Below are positions 1 through 11,900 of a DNA stretch of 64,000 nt, piece by piece. The stretch's first letter is position 1. Each line of letters begins with the position of its first letter. A model generated the notes under the pieces. It did no database searches. It saw nothing but the letters and a program-made list of their open reading frames with translations, and had not been told where the DNA came from. Origin of the DNA: Dichomitus squalens LYAD-421 SS1 (Eukaryota > Basidiomycota > Agaricomycetes > Polyporales > Polyporaceae); NCBI RefSeq assembly GCF_000275845.1, contig NW_006766920.1, positions 48,147 through 112,146 on the forward strand, given 5' to 3'. Position numbers and translations under genes: made by a program.

Positions 1-391
1 ATAATATCTTTCATATTAGACGTCCATGCGCACCTGCTGAACGACAGAAATAATGTTCTCCGCCGCCGCTGCAGATACTATGATCGTGCTACCCAAACGT
101 CGACATGTCATATTAAGAAAATTTGGGTCATCAACTGAGATATTGTTGTTGCCGGCCCGATACTCGTATAGTGGTTAGCTCGCGCCTTCCCCTTTCTACT
201 GAGCAGACGATCCAACGGATCAAGGGGTGTTGAGTATGCTTTCTGGATATGGCAGCTGCCGCGTGGAACCGTAAGCGGGACTGAATTCTAGATCTCGCGT
301 CTCCCACGCCGCGTTGACGTTTAGCGCGCCGTCTGCTTAACGTCGTGCTCCTTCTTCCCCGGATCCCCGTCCCTTGAACTCCTAGGGCAAC

Positions 392-3300
392 ATGCCCGAA
401 CGATCATATTCCGAGCTCGCAAACTGGAGTGGCAGCGTCTCTTCGGCTGCAGGAACCGTACACAATCTCGACATTGTCAAATTTCCCTCACCATCTTCAT
501 CGCGCTTGGGAACCGCTTCTTCGCCGAATCCAGATATTCATACTACCTTTGGCCACAGAGATTCTCGTACGCAAGTCCCATTGTCGTCGGTTACCGCATC
601 AACCTCGAAGACAGGAGTCGCTATGGACGGGACACGCTCGCCAGCGGGAGAGAGACCGCAGGATCCAGCAATCGTGGCTGTGATGAACTCAGACGTGTCC
701 GAGAAGACGAAGGTGGGTATCCGTCATGATCTCAAGATGGCGAAAGTGGTTCAAGTATTGACTCGAACAATTGCCGTTAGGACGCGACGCGACAACGCTT
801 GAGCGCTGAACACCCTAGCGATTTGCCCATGGGCGTTGCAGCAGAGGTGCGCTTTTGTACTCCTTCTGACAAGTGATAGGCTGCTACTGACCAACGGACG
901 CGTAACTGTAGCGAGTTCCCAACGGATCCGGTCACCCACCCGAAGCACCGTCTTCCCCCTCCCATCCGCAACCGAACTCAATCTCGCCGCGCAAGCCGCC
1001 GAGTAAGGCTGCACATCCGCCACGACGCTCATTCCAAACAGACAGCGGCGGATTGACGGGACCTCCTGTGGGTGATGACGACGACACTAACTCCTTGATG
1101 GACGCGGACGGGGAGACCGACCACGAAAGTTCAGTCTCCGTCTACCCTATTCAGAGCAATATGGGGTCATCAAGCTCTACCACGAACGTAAGTTGGCCTC
1201 GGGAACGCCAGCTGTATCTAACCCGACGTTCAGCAGACCGATACGAGGGACTCGACCGAGGCGACCACAGTCATGCGCACCTCTCCCGTTAACAGGAGAC
1301 AAAAGCGGGCAAGCAAAGGGTCATATAACGGCCAGTTCATGGATGCTGCGCAGAAGTACTACGTAGCGTTATCGGCGAGTTGATTCATTTCGTGCACTGC
1401 GGCAGATGTTGACGCCACGCTTGCGACACCAGCCATCTGCCCAACCCTCCGCTGCAGGTCTCTCTCCCTCCACCGCGCCCTCCGGTGCCTATTCTCAAAG
1501 CCAGGCGCAGCTCATGTCTGCGGGCGGTCGTGTCGTATGTGATCTATCGCGTCGTTTCCAGATGACAGACTGACTACAGCATGTGTTGCAGTCCTCGTCT
1601 CGCCGTCGCCGTCGGTCAAGCTCATTCACCTCGCCGGAAATTCCCCTGTCAGCACTTGCTAGCTCCTCTAGACCGGCGAAGAAGCGTCGGCCCAACCTGG
1701 CCTACGTCGAGGTCCCTCCCCTTCCCCCGGGGCGCCGCCGGGCATCGTATCGCCCTGCCTCGGAGATCCGCACGCTTCAGGACCAGATGCGGCACGTGCC
1801 CTCAGACGAGGAAGAGGCTGGAGCTGACTACGCTGCGGGCCTCGGGTGGGCGCTGAACACCGCGGCGGCATCGAACGGACGGCAGGTGAGCGCGTCGCCA
1901 GCGAAGTCAGGGCGGCGGTCGGTGCGGAGACGCGTGACGGAGCCGGTGGCGCAAGAGATGAGCACGAGCGTGCGGTCCGACCGTGCGATGAGTGTGACTG
2001 TGCCAAAGAAACGTGGTCGGCCTCCGAAGGTCATCAAACAGAGGGCCGACGAGGCAGAAGTGGAGACCCGGCCATCTCGCAGAGCGAAGGCGAAAGGGAA
2101 GGACAGGGCGTACGAGGCTGATTCTGAGCCAGCGGACAGTGACGGCGAGGATGAGCGTCGACTCGCAGGGCAAGACGAGGAGCAGGCGGAGGACGACAGT
2201 GGCCACGTTCTCGCAGACGAGATGGATGCGGAACCAGCGCCGGCGGCAGACGCGTTAGAGGAGTTCTTCCCGTCCGTGAGGATCGACATCGACAAGTATC
2301 CACTGGCGGCGGACGGGGTGCTGCATGTGGCATTCCGACGGCTGCTCATTGGGAGTAAGAGTCTTCATTGGCCTCCTCGCAGCGAGCAGAGCGTGACGTC
2401 GAGCCTTCCACAGGCACCGCCTGTACTTGAACCGGCATCCAAGGTGGACGCGACGGCTACGTCTTTTCCAGCTCGAAAGAAGCCCTCGATATCCTCAGCT
2501 GTGCCACTTCGCTCGTCTTCCATAGCCATGTCTCAGTCCTCTTCGTCTGTAACACCCACGACTTCGTCCGCCACGAAGGTCCGACAACCGATCAAACCTC
2601 TTCCGAGACGTCACGTATCCAAACAGCACACAGCTCACCTGGCCCATGACGCCAATACACCACCTACTGCTCACGCTTCGACGAACACTGAAGCTGCATC
2701 TCCCGAGAGTCCAGCTAAACGAACGCGTCTCCGAACGTCACGCACGTCATCGACGCTGACGGCTCCTGTACAAACACCTCTGAATTCTGCGTACGCGTCG
2801 TCAATGTTTCAGCTATCTCCCCTTCGAAGTTCTGCCGTCGTCTCACAGAGCACATCTACCGTCGCGTCCCAGCCAACTGTTGCAGCCCCCCATTTCTCTC
2901 CTACGCCATCACAGCCCTCTCCAACACGTCCATCAGCTCTTCCTCAGCCCTTTCCTGGCTTCTTACGGACGGACTCTCAGCAGAGCATCGACTTTGGCGC
3001 GTCGTTCGCGGATTGCGACATGTTCTCCATTTCCTCTACTGCCGTTGGGCCAAGTTCCAGCCCGCATCCTCTGCCTTCACAACAGCAGTTCGGATCACAA
3101 CCGCCGTCCACTGAGTTCCGGACTCTGCAAGAGATCCTCGAATACGTGGAGGACAACGGGCTTCAAACCGAATTTCCCCAGACCGGTAGCGAGGTGGGGA
3201 ACGAGCTCAGGCAGGCGACTTTTCAACTCGAGAAGGCGCAAGCTCTGGCGCTGCCATCACCTTCGATTATCTCTGGGGGCGAGTTCCTCGCACAGTCAGG

Positions 3301-5094
3301 ACTAGGCACTCTCGAAGAGTGTGGCAGTGTCTATCCTTGGATGCTTGAAGGAATCGGCCAGCTGAGCGCAGACGTGCAAGCGGGCTATTCAAGCGGCTTC
3401 ATAGACCCGTCTCTTCTTGGAGGATCAGGTCCCAACGCATCCGTGCAGCTAGAGGCACACCCGCCCTTGTTATCTCCCCAGACATCTCAAGAGTCGGGCC
3501 CCGTCGCAGGCCCCTCCCGCGTCCCGGAGGGTCGCCGCCAGCCGTCGCTCGAAGGGTATTCTCGGACGCGCTCGCGCTCGTCCTCTCGGACAGGCTCTCC
3601 TACGACGCCCTGGGAATCGGCACCGAATGGACCCCAGCGACAGTTCTCTGTGCTGTCTCGAGACTTACCTGCTGTCTACAAGGAGGGGAAGCGGATGCGC
3701 CGTCCGACGGAGCGCGCGATATCCATGCGCCATGCACTCGAGATCACCGACGAGAGCGAGGATGAGTTCCTGCCTAGCACCCCTGACAAGAAGAGGAGCG
3801 TGCCGGGGAGGGAAAGGGGAAGGGGGAAAGGCCAAGATGCCGGAAAAGATCAAGCGAAGAAGGGCGCGGGGAAGGGCAAGGGCAAAGAGAAGGCTATCGA
3901 GATGACCGCCGATGAATCCATGTCTATCAGGCAGCTAGTGGAGGAGCCGACGTTCTGTCATCAGTGCAGGAACAAGACCCTCCGGGATAAGATGCGCTGC
4001 ACGTCCATCCGGGCCTCAGGGCAGAGATGCGGCTTGCGATATTGCCAGCGGTGCATTGAGCTCAGGTATGTGTCAGGTCTCTTTTCCATTTCGAGTTGTA
4101 TATGTACGGCACCTGGCGTCTGCGGTTTCTTGCTCGTAACCTTGACGATGACCTCTGACGTGTGGTCTCCCTTGATAGGTATCCCGATGTATCGTTCGAC
4201 TCCTATGCCGTCCACTTTGTCTGCCCGCGTTGCCAAAATATTTGCAACTGCACGGCCTGCGCTCGTCAAAGAAACGAGCCTTACATATCCCTCCGCGTTG
4301 GAAAGCTACCGAAGGCTGGCCCCGCGCTCATGAAGGAAGCTGAGAGAATTCCCACTCCCAATCGTATATCACGCCAGCAAGTGCCTTCACCTCCCCCTTC
4401 CAAGCTCGACCTGGTTCCTGAACAGTTCTTCGGAATAATCTACGGCTTGCAAGGGGAGCGTATGGGGCAGGGCTATATTGCTGATATTCCACGGGTTGTC
4501 ATCGAGCAACAGACAAACGCTACAGCTACAACGAATGATGCGCGCGCGCCAGTTCGACGGAAGCAACCACGGCAGTTTGGCAAGCCTATTGCGTATATCG
4601 GCAAACGGCGAGTTCCGTTTGTGTTACTCGACCCGACCAAGCACCAACCACACCTTCCTTCGGCGGATACTGCGAAGTTTCAAGATCCGCATGAGCACGA
4701 CTCAGTCGTCGAGATCGGCCAGTCTGCTATCTCACCTACGCCGCTCGAAATGCTGCAAGTTGTCAAGCCCGGCCAATCGATCGAGAAGGCACCATCGGGC
4801 CCACCGCTACCTCCACGTCGAACGTATATAGGCGATCGCTCGGCACTTGACAAGGGCACGTATGTATCCATGGACGAGCTCATCAAGCGCGCCCTTCGAG
4901 CGGAAGAGGATGGCTCGCTTTCAGACTTACCTTTTGTGGACGACCGGGAAGGCGTCACGGATGTCGCGCCTCCCGTGAGCGCGCAGCACAGCGCCCTGGA
5001 CGTGCAGTGCGCCATTGCGCTCGCCTTCCATAGATTACAAGCCTCGCCGAAGGACCAGGCAAAGGTCGCGGCGGCGGATGCGGTGAGAACTTAG
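392..5094 (+). CDS. CDCA7-like zf-4CXXC_R1 nuclear protein
   Basis: Seven-exon model: 392-712, 781-846, 912-1187, 1234-1362, 1406-1534, 1580-4065 and 4179-5094, giving about 1,440 residues. The first five introns are all phase 0 and 43-68 nt long; the sixth (113 nt) splits the zinc finger. Most of the protein is low-complexity and Ser/Pro/Arg-rich. An AT-hook core (KKRGRPPK) lies near residue 450. At about residues 1098-1180 a cysteine-rich domain begins with FCHQCRNKT, continues through YCQRC and ELRYPD, and ends with CPRC and ICNCTAC. This matches the zf-4CXXC_R1 family, whose animal member CDCA7 works with the HELLS/LSH remodeller in DNA methylation maintenance. The Arg after CHQC and the Arg in ELRY correspond to positions conserved in CDCA7. 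A nuclear chromatin role is inferred. The 5' exons are less certain than the zinc-finger exons. Confidence 0.8.
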
Positions 5095-5524
5095 TTGGTG
5101 GGCCTTTCTTGACGAACCATCGAATGTCGCTCATCTCTTGTTCATCTTGACCTCGAATTTGACGCAGTCTCTCATACATAGTTATTTCACTTATAACGTT
5201 TTGTCCTCAACTTTGTTATGCGATGCGGAGTACTCTGGGCTGCCACCTCTACCTTATCTTACATTCAATACCTGGACACTTGATTATTCACTGGCCGATT
5301 ACCCCGACGATACAAATCTAATGCTGGAGAAAGAGCAGATATAGCTAGCCGTGTGTGAGTTTCATGTGAATGAAATCTGGCGAGCTAGGCTGGGAAGACG
5401 GGGACTTTGGCTCCTACAGAGAACTGGTGGAAACGGGACATTGGCAGTAGGGACCCTGTTGAAACACAGTAGGCGCAAGTTTCTAGGAATCTATTAAAAA
5501 CGTAGGACAATCTCTTACGCGCAC
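5095..5524. other. short intergenic stretch
   Basis: This is the 3' flank of the CDCA7-like gene and of the broken family copy that ends at 5525. A plus-strand open stretch at 5138-5344 has no recognisable domain and probably belongs to the 3' UTR or is chance. I see no repeat or RNA gene. Confidence 0.4.
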
Positions 5525-6617
5525 TCAGGCCATCCTTCCTCGCTGGCGACAGATAGCGATTTCGTTCGTAAAGTCGTGTCCGAATACATGCTTCATTGTC
5601 ATGGCAGCCTTGCGACGTTGTTGGACGTGCTGAGATTTGCCGTGCGCCGATGTTCACGACAGTCACCACGATACATCCAGGCTCCCACTAGCAGCCTTTG
5701 TAGGCCATTCATAGGAAGATATAAGGCTCGTCTCCTGGTCCACCGGGCCAGCATTGCCAGGGGTATCGAAAACAGGAATGCATACGCCGGATACTGATGC
5801 AAGTCCTGCAAGATCTGTTGTCAAGAGTCTGACCGAGACATTTGTACGAGTCGACTCACTGGTCCGTGGATTTCGTTCGCTAGATGTGTGATGCAGCGTA
5901 CCCAATCATCCTTATAAGAGTCGGGCAGCAACGCGTCGCAGAACTGCATTCCGTTCATCCCGTTCAATATCGTCGCGGAAGTGATAGTCCAGGTGGTTTC
6001 ATCCGACCACAGATTGTCGTGCCACCATACCACTTTCTGCCAAAGACTGCCGGAGCTGTAGGCATCTGTAGACAAAGTCTGCATCGCTTCGCTGTCGCCA
6101 TACCGACAGCACCTACCCTCAGGCAAGGGGCTTGGGCTTTGATTTCGGCAAGGTTGTCACGGACTCGCTTATGTAGGCCTACGTTCTCCGGCACCTGCAT
6201 CAAAGCCTTGAACCTTTGGGCGGCCAGCTCAATCACGAGAAGATTCTCGTCATGATAAATCATGTCTCTCTGCTTGAGGTGAGTGTCAATGCCCGTCGAA
6301 AGCACTGAAGCGGCCCACAGAGTATATCTCCTTCAGGCGCAGAGACGTCAACCTGGGTCGAAACGCAGTGGTCTGCAGTATCGATAGTAGCGATGCACGA
6401 CGTATGCCATGGCAAACGTAGGTACGGGGGCGAAGCTTATCCACTTCCACGTAGCAGCATCATCAGGTCTAAGAAGGAGACTGTGTAGAGTATTTGCACT
6501 CACCGAGATGCGACGTACCCGAGAGTTGTGGTATGGTGTGAGTTGGACTGAGTTGAGGAGCTCTGGAGACTTTGGGAGAGCAATGTCCTCGTATGAGCTG
6601 AGATCTGATGGAGACAT
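5525..6617 (-). pseudogene. broken copy 1 of an unknown four-copy family
   Basis: Collinear with the family copies at 7412-8605 and 42935-44189 but disrupted. The start (ATG at 6617) and first exon are open to RVRRIS, followed by a plausible 60-nt intron and the family's HRYYR block. The frame is then lost near 6350: HRYYRYCRPLRF runs into a stop, while LTSLRLKEIYSVG continues in another frame. A second break lies near 6290, after which the family's KRVRD block follows. The WW block (VVWWHDNLWSD), CITHLANE, a 45-nt intron and the signature RALYLPMNGLQR are all present. A third shift lies near 5650, beyond which the C-terminal VFG(H/D)DF block is in a different frame. At least three disablements make a functional product unlikely. 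It sits head-to-tail with copy 2. Confidence 0.75.
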
Positions 6618-6632
6618 TGCTTGCCGTGTCAT

Positions 6633-7411
6633 TGCGTAACTAGTGAGATAGTCGTTTGAGTTGCTACAGACCTGCTGTCGACAAACACAAGACTAATGAG
6701 GGGGGGTCAGAAACAACGTGGTATGCCTGCCGTGGATTGTCCCCGTCGGTGTCGGCACAAAATCGGACATCGGACCGCTGTCCAGATAAAGCCCACGCTC
6801 TATCCGTTCTGAAAACCCGTAACTATATCTCACGAAGCATATTCATCCGATGTGTCTTCGATCGCACGCGATTGCTCCTCGAGCAGAACACACATGCTGA
6901 CAAGAGTGGTTATGCCTATGAAACATTGTGTTGTGGGATATAGACGGGATGGCTGACATTCTGGAAACAACGTTACTTTTGCGATCATTCCCTAGTTTGA
7001 CTGCAATGCGGACTGGCTAGAGCATGGACCCCTTGGCCAAGTCCTCATGTTGCGTCTTTGTGTATTTGAGAGTGCGGTGATTGTGGTGTGCCACTTACCA
7101 AATTGGAGACGGTTTCGCAAACTGGACACGGATGGCGAGACATGGTACATCTCCTGCATGGCCTTCTACCGACTCACATGTATCTATCTTCCCAGAACGC
7201 CGTACCGTCATATATAAGGAGACAGATACGGTACAGACGTCGGCGGCAACCTCGCCCCCGATCTCGCGACATGCCCTCGCGTCATGTGACAAGGTATAGA
7301 CAGATGAACAGCTGACCGGACCAGGCGTCAGTCGAGCGCATCGTCTAAAAGCAACACAACGAGCACATACCAGTCCAGAATCCGAGGTAAGTATTCAGCA
7401 GAGCATGCCAA
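6633..7411. other. intergenic stretch between tandem family copies
   Basis: About 780 bp between broken copy 1 and intact copy 2, both on the minus strand. It should hold the promoter of copy 1 and the 3' flank of copy 2. The short open stretches here (for example 6656-6943 and 7081-7315 on plus) show no domain and no believable splice structure. Confidence 0.4.
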
Positions 7412-8605
7412 TCATACGGGATCGGGTGGCGAGGACTCGTATTCAATACCCATCTCCTTGAACTCCTCGTCAAAGTCGCCGAATACGTCGATCATCAGAC
7501 GCGCAGCGACATCCTTCTCCCGTATCCTTCGAAGATATCCAAATTCCCGAAACCCAGCAGGAAGCTCCACATACATCCATGCTCCAAGAAGCAAGCGCTG
7601 CCAGCCGTTCATAGGCAGATACAAGGCCCGGCGTCCTGACCAGCGTGCAAGCATCGCGAGCGGGATGGAGAGGCCCATGCCCCATTCAAGCGCCATAGAC
7701 AGCCGTTCCGCCTATGTATTCGGTGCCACAGCATGTCAGCGAGCTTAACCGAGACAAGTGACAGAGATGAGATGAAAACTTGCTCGTCTGGAACTATAAT
7801 TTGCAAGATGAGTAGCACAGATTTCGAGGTCTTCGCGCGGGAGTGCGCTGATAGACTGTTTCTCGTCGAGCCTGAGAAGGAGTAAGAGGGCCCATTTATT
7901 GAAGGTGTCCTGGTTTGACCACATGCGGTAGTCCCACCAGGCAAATTTCCCAAAGAGGCCTAATGAACTGTAATCGCCTACGAGACCGTCAGCCTCACGC
8001 CGGCCCTTCGTACTCGCGCGCACATTGGTATACATACCGTCACGTACTCGCTTCATAATCTGCGCTATTTCAGGTTCCACTGAGAGCGACCTGAATATCT
8101 GGATTCCTTCCGGGTTGTTGAACGTGGCCGCAGCACGATCTCCGGCACGCTCTAGGATGTGAAGGCGTTTATCATCGATTATGTCGCCGAGCACAATTCC
8201 TTGATGTAGTGTCCCCATTATCGAGACGAACGCTACACCATACAACCCAGGCAGCTTCAGTGGCGTAAGAGGGGGTAAGCGTCGAGGTCTGTGGCGCCGG
8301 TAGTAACGGTGCAAGGCATATGCGGGTGGGAAGGCAGCAGTTGGCCACCACTGTAGCCACTATGACACTCGGTATAAGTTACTCAGTTTGAATGGCCAGA
8401 TATGGAACAGATTCTTTACATTGAAGCCTTTTGCTAAACTCGTTGGCTGCTCTTCAAGTAGTAGGTGGTCTGGCTGCGGCAGATCACTGAGAGTGCTAGT
8501 AGTGTCACAGCTTGTGGGATTCGGTAGTGGATGGGTAGCGTCGAGCTTCCTAGGTAGTGAGTGCAATGGGCCATCCGACAGTGTTGTCCGATCACTGTTG
8601 CTCAT
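7412..8605 (-). CDS. unknown family protein, copy 2 (intact-looking, 330 aa)
   Basis: Four exons on the minus strand: 8605-8420, 8350-8038, 7977-7784 and 7711-7412, encoding 330 residues from ATG to stop. I do not recognise the family. Blocks shared with the copies at 5.5-6.6 and 42.9-44.2 kb are HRYYRRHRPRRLP, a hydrophobic stretch after LPGLYG, MKRVRDG, AWWDYRMWSN, ICATHLANYSS, IPLAMLARW and RALYLPMNG. One or two membrane-associated segments are likely: the stretch before HRYYR and the one after LPGLYG. Intron positions and phases match copy 3 exactly. The third intron starts with GC (GCAAGT) where the relatives have GT. That is a legal minor donor class, or the first sign of decay. Function is unknown. 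Confidence 0.7.
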
Positions 8606-8938
8606 GATGTATGTTCCAGTGAGTAAGGAGGTGCAGAGACAAACCCACAGGGCTCAACTCACGTGGCGATGCCGAGTTTGGTGATTATTGCCTTTACGTA
8701 AGCATTAATGGGTCGGAGCTGCCAGAGGTTCAACTCCCTGGTACATGATGCAACTCTTTTCGCACAACCTGCTTGCGGCGGAAGATCATCCTCAGGCTTC
8801 ATCTGGGACTCGGGACGCATCGTCGCATCATAGTTATTGAGATACACCATTTGCTCCAATGATAGGAGTCGCTAAGTACACGAACAACTGGATTCGCTAC
8901 AATGGAAGACTTGTAATAATGGTACGAGTAGTCAGCCT
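8606..8938. other. intergenic, upstream of copy 2 and downstream of GH31
   Basis: A 333-bp stretch carrying the presumed promoter of family copy 2 and the 3' end of the GH31 transcript. No open frame with a domain, repeat or RNA gene was seen. Confidence 0.4.
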
Positions 8939-11900
8939 TTACTTCCATTCCACGCTGTGCGGCTTGTTCAAGTCGAGATTGAGTGCTTTGATGACCAGTC
9001 TGTAGACATGAGAATCATACTGCCATGCAGCTGTCTGAACGCCGTCGACCGTGACTTCCGTCGGCAACGTCTGAGCAGCTCCCAAGACGGTCACAGTATG
9101 GAGCCGCTGTGTGATCCAGTAGTCTCCGTTGGGATATATTGTCACTGCCCCCTTCCGGGCCTTCATCGTAAGCGTTGTGTTAGGCGTAGGAGGAACCGTC
9201 TCTCCGTCGTCAATGTAAGCTGTTCCAAATGCATATCCGTCCGCAGCCTGCGCCACGAGGAGGGAATATGGGCCTTGCCGCGTCTGGGCAATGGTGTACG
9301 CTGGTTCTTCGTGAAGTAGAATTGCAGATCCGTCGCGGATGTGCACGTTAATGTGCCCGAGGGGCGCACCTAACGTAGTGTTCGTTGATATGGAAGCGTT
9401 GACGACCTCCTGAGTATACCAGTCGCGCCAGATCACGCGACCCTGTCCCGGAAAGATACCTGGAATCCAATTTAGATCCAATGTCAAGCGGCACGAGAAC
9501 ATTGCAACGGAACTGACCATCCACTGAGGAGACATTCGGGGTAAGAACGGGTGTGACTAGCAGGTCCCTTCCGATGAGATACTGGCGGTCCACGGCGAAG
9601 AGCTCGGGCTCGTCGGGGAACTCAAAAAAGAGCGCACGGATGGGCGGGCTCCCGTGAAGCGATGCATTCGCGAACAGTGTGTACTGAATGGCCGAAGCAC
9701 ACATAACGGAGAAATTTGGTCAGAATTCGAGCACAGCACCTGCATAACGGAGAAGTGGATCGTACCCAGTAAGGGAGCAAACTGTAGCGGACGCTGATAG
9801 CGGTGCGGGAAGCATTCGCCACGCTGTCCCAGCGATACGGTTCCTGCGAGAGCGCGCTTCGGACATTGTGGTTCCTGTAGAAGGGCAGGAACGCGGACAG
9901 CTGCATCCAACGGTTGCAAAGCTCTTCGTCGGTGTTCCCTTGGAACCCGCACGTATCTGCTCCAACAAAGGGGATCTGGTAGAGCTGGAATTGGAGGACG
10001 CCTTGGATGCTGAGATACATGTATTGCCACTTGCTGATGTTGTCTCCGAGCCAGTGACCAGTCCACTTTCCAGAGCTGGGGAACGTGGAACGACTAATCA
10101 AGAACGGCCGCTTCCCCGGGTGAATGTCGAGCAGAGCGAGGTGAGTGGCCTTCTCCTCCATGAGCCCCCATACGTTGTGAACATCTAACTCTACGACTCG
10201 GTTCGCATGGGTCGCGTTTGTAGAGACGGTATGCGTGGACAAGATTCCATCCGCTGCCGTCACCAAGGTGTTAGCATCCGCATGCTATGACAAACAAGGT
10301 GCGCACCATTGTGGATAGCGTACGGCGGAGTATTGAGGTTTACGCCAGACTCGGCTGCAGCACCAAGACCGCGCTTCGAGAGCGCATTAGCTGCGCTGTT
10401 ATTCCCAAACGTCAATGTACCGTTGATTGTGATATTCCCGCTTGGACCCCAGATCGTTGCGTTGTACCTGGAGATTACCGCAATAAGTCCCGACATGAGG
10501 AACAGGAGCTTCATATGAACCACACGAACCCTTCAGGATAGTCAGTGACCAAGTTCCCGGGAGTTCCGGGGAAGAACTGAGTCGGAATGGTCGCCGCTGT
10601 CAGATTAGCACCAGTCCCGCTGCCCAGCGGCCGATTAAGCGTTCATTGAAACGACGAAGATGCGGACCCAACGTAAGCTTACCATGAGCCGATACAAAAC
10701 GAGGAGGGCTCGTTCATGTCTAGCCATATGCCCGAATAGTTGACGCCAGATTGGGACCAGTTTCGCAAGGCTTCCGTCCAGAACGACTGGGTATTGTTCG
10801 CGAACCAGTCCGGGAAAACCTGCGAAGGCCATCGTCGATGTGCGAACTTACGGCAGCGCGTGAGCAGGACTCGTTACGCACCGTGTACCCCGGCCACACC
10901 TGACCGAGGTACTGAGAGCCATCCGGATTCTTGAGGAAAACGTCGCTAATCGGCAAGGTAAGCGAGATGGGTGATAGAGCGATCTTACCCCAAGACAACG
11001 GAAAGTTCACGCACAGTTCAGTGCCCCTAGAGTACGGGTCGTACTGCGCGTGGACATGTCAATCGCACGGACAGGCGGCAGCACGAAGCTTCCTTTACGT
11101 ACCACGTCGGAGTCATTGACCAGGATTGGGATGGCGGCGTCGACAATGGGAATATAGTGTTGCTGATTGGCGGTCTGTACCAGGCTTAGAATGAGGCTTT
11201 CTCCAGACGCGCGAAATGGAACGGCAATATCTCACCAGCTCGTCAATGAACGCCCGTACTTCTTCGGCGGGGAAGCTGACGGGGTCTGTCGTGAAGTCGC
11301 GGATAGCATGATACAGGTCAATGTCATTCCACATGACCTCCAGTGGAATGTTCGCCTCGCGCATCTTCACCACTTGATCCCTCGTGTCGTTCACGTCACT
11401 GTAGCCCCACCGAGAGAGTTGAAATCCGAATCCCCAGGCGGGTAGCCACGTAGGGTGGCCGATGAGGTCTCCATATTGTTCGATGACCTTCTGAGGACTA
11501 GGTCCAGAGAAAAAGTAGAAGTCAAGCGTGCCGCCGAGGAGCCGGTATTCGATCACCGAGACCGGAGAAGAAGGGGGCGTCAGCAGGAGGATATCAGATC
11601 CCGCGGCACTGTGGGAGAAGGCGAAGTCGTATCATGTGCGTCAGTCTATGGTCCGGTGGGCATTTCCAGGGAAAACTCATACCCAAAGTGAAAAACACCG
11701 TGAGATTGAGAGTGTCTTGTCGTCTGGTTGTAACGGTGTTCCAAGTAGATGGGGTGCGAGCCATACCTAACCGAGAGGCCTGCGTGAGGTCGAACTTAGA
11801 TCGTCGTATTGAAGAACTCACACATTCTGGTTTATAGGATCCGGGCTGTCCCGTGCCCATAGCGTCTGTATGGTTCCAACCCCGCCATCCGTACCTATGT

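Noticed and set aside
1668..2349. Several 100-170-codon frames on minus
   Set aside because: Shadows of the Arg/Ser-rich region of the CDCA7-like gene.
10540..10600. Apparent frameshift in the GH31 gene before the DYPEG block
   Set aside because: Rereading the bases on the minus strand gives FFPGTPGNLVTDYPEG in one frame. The shift came from a miscount of a G run.
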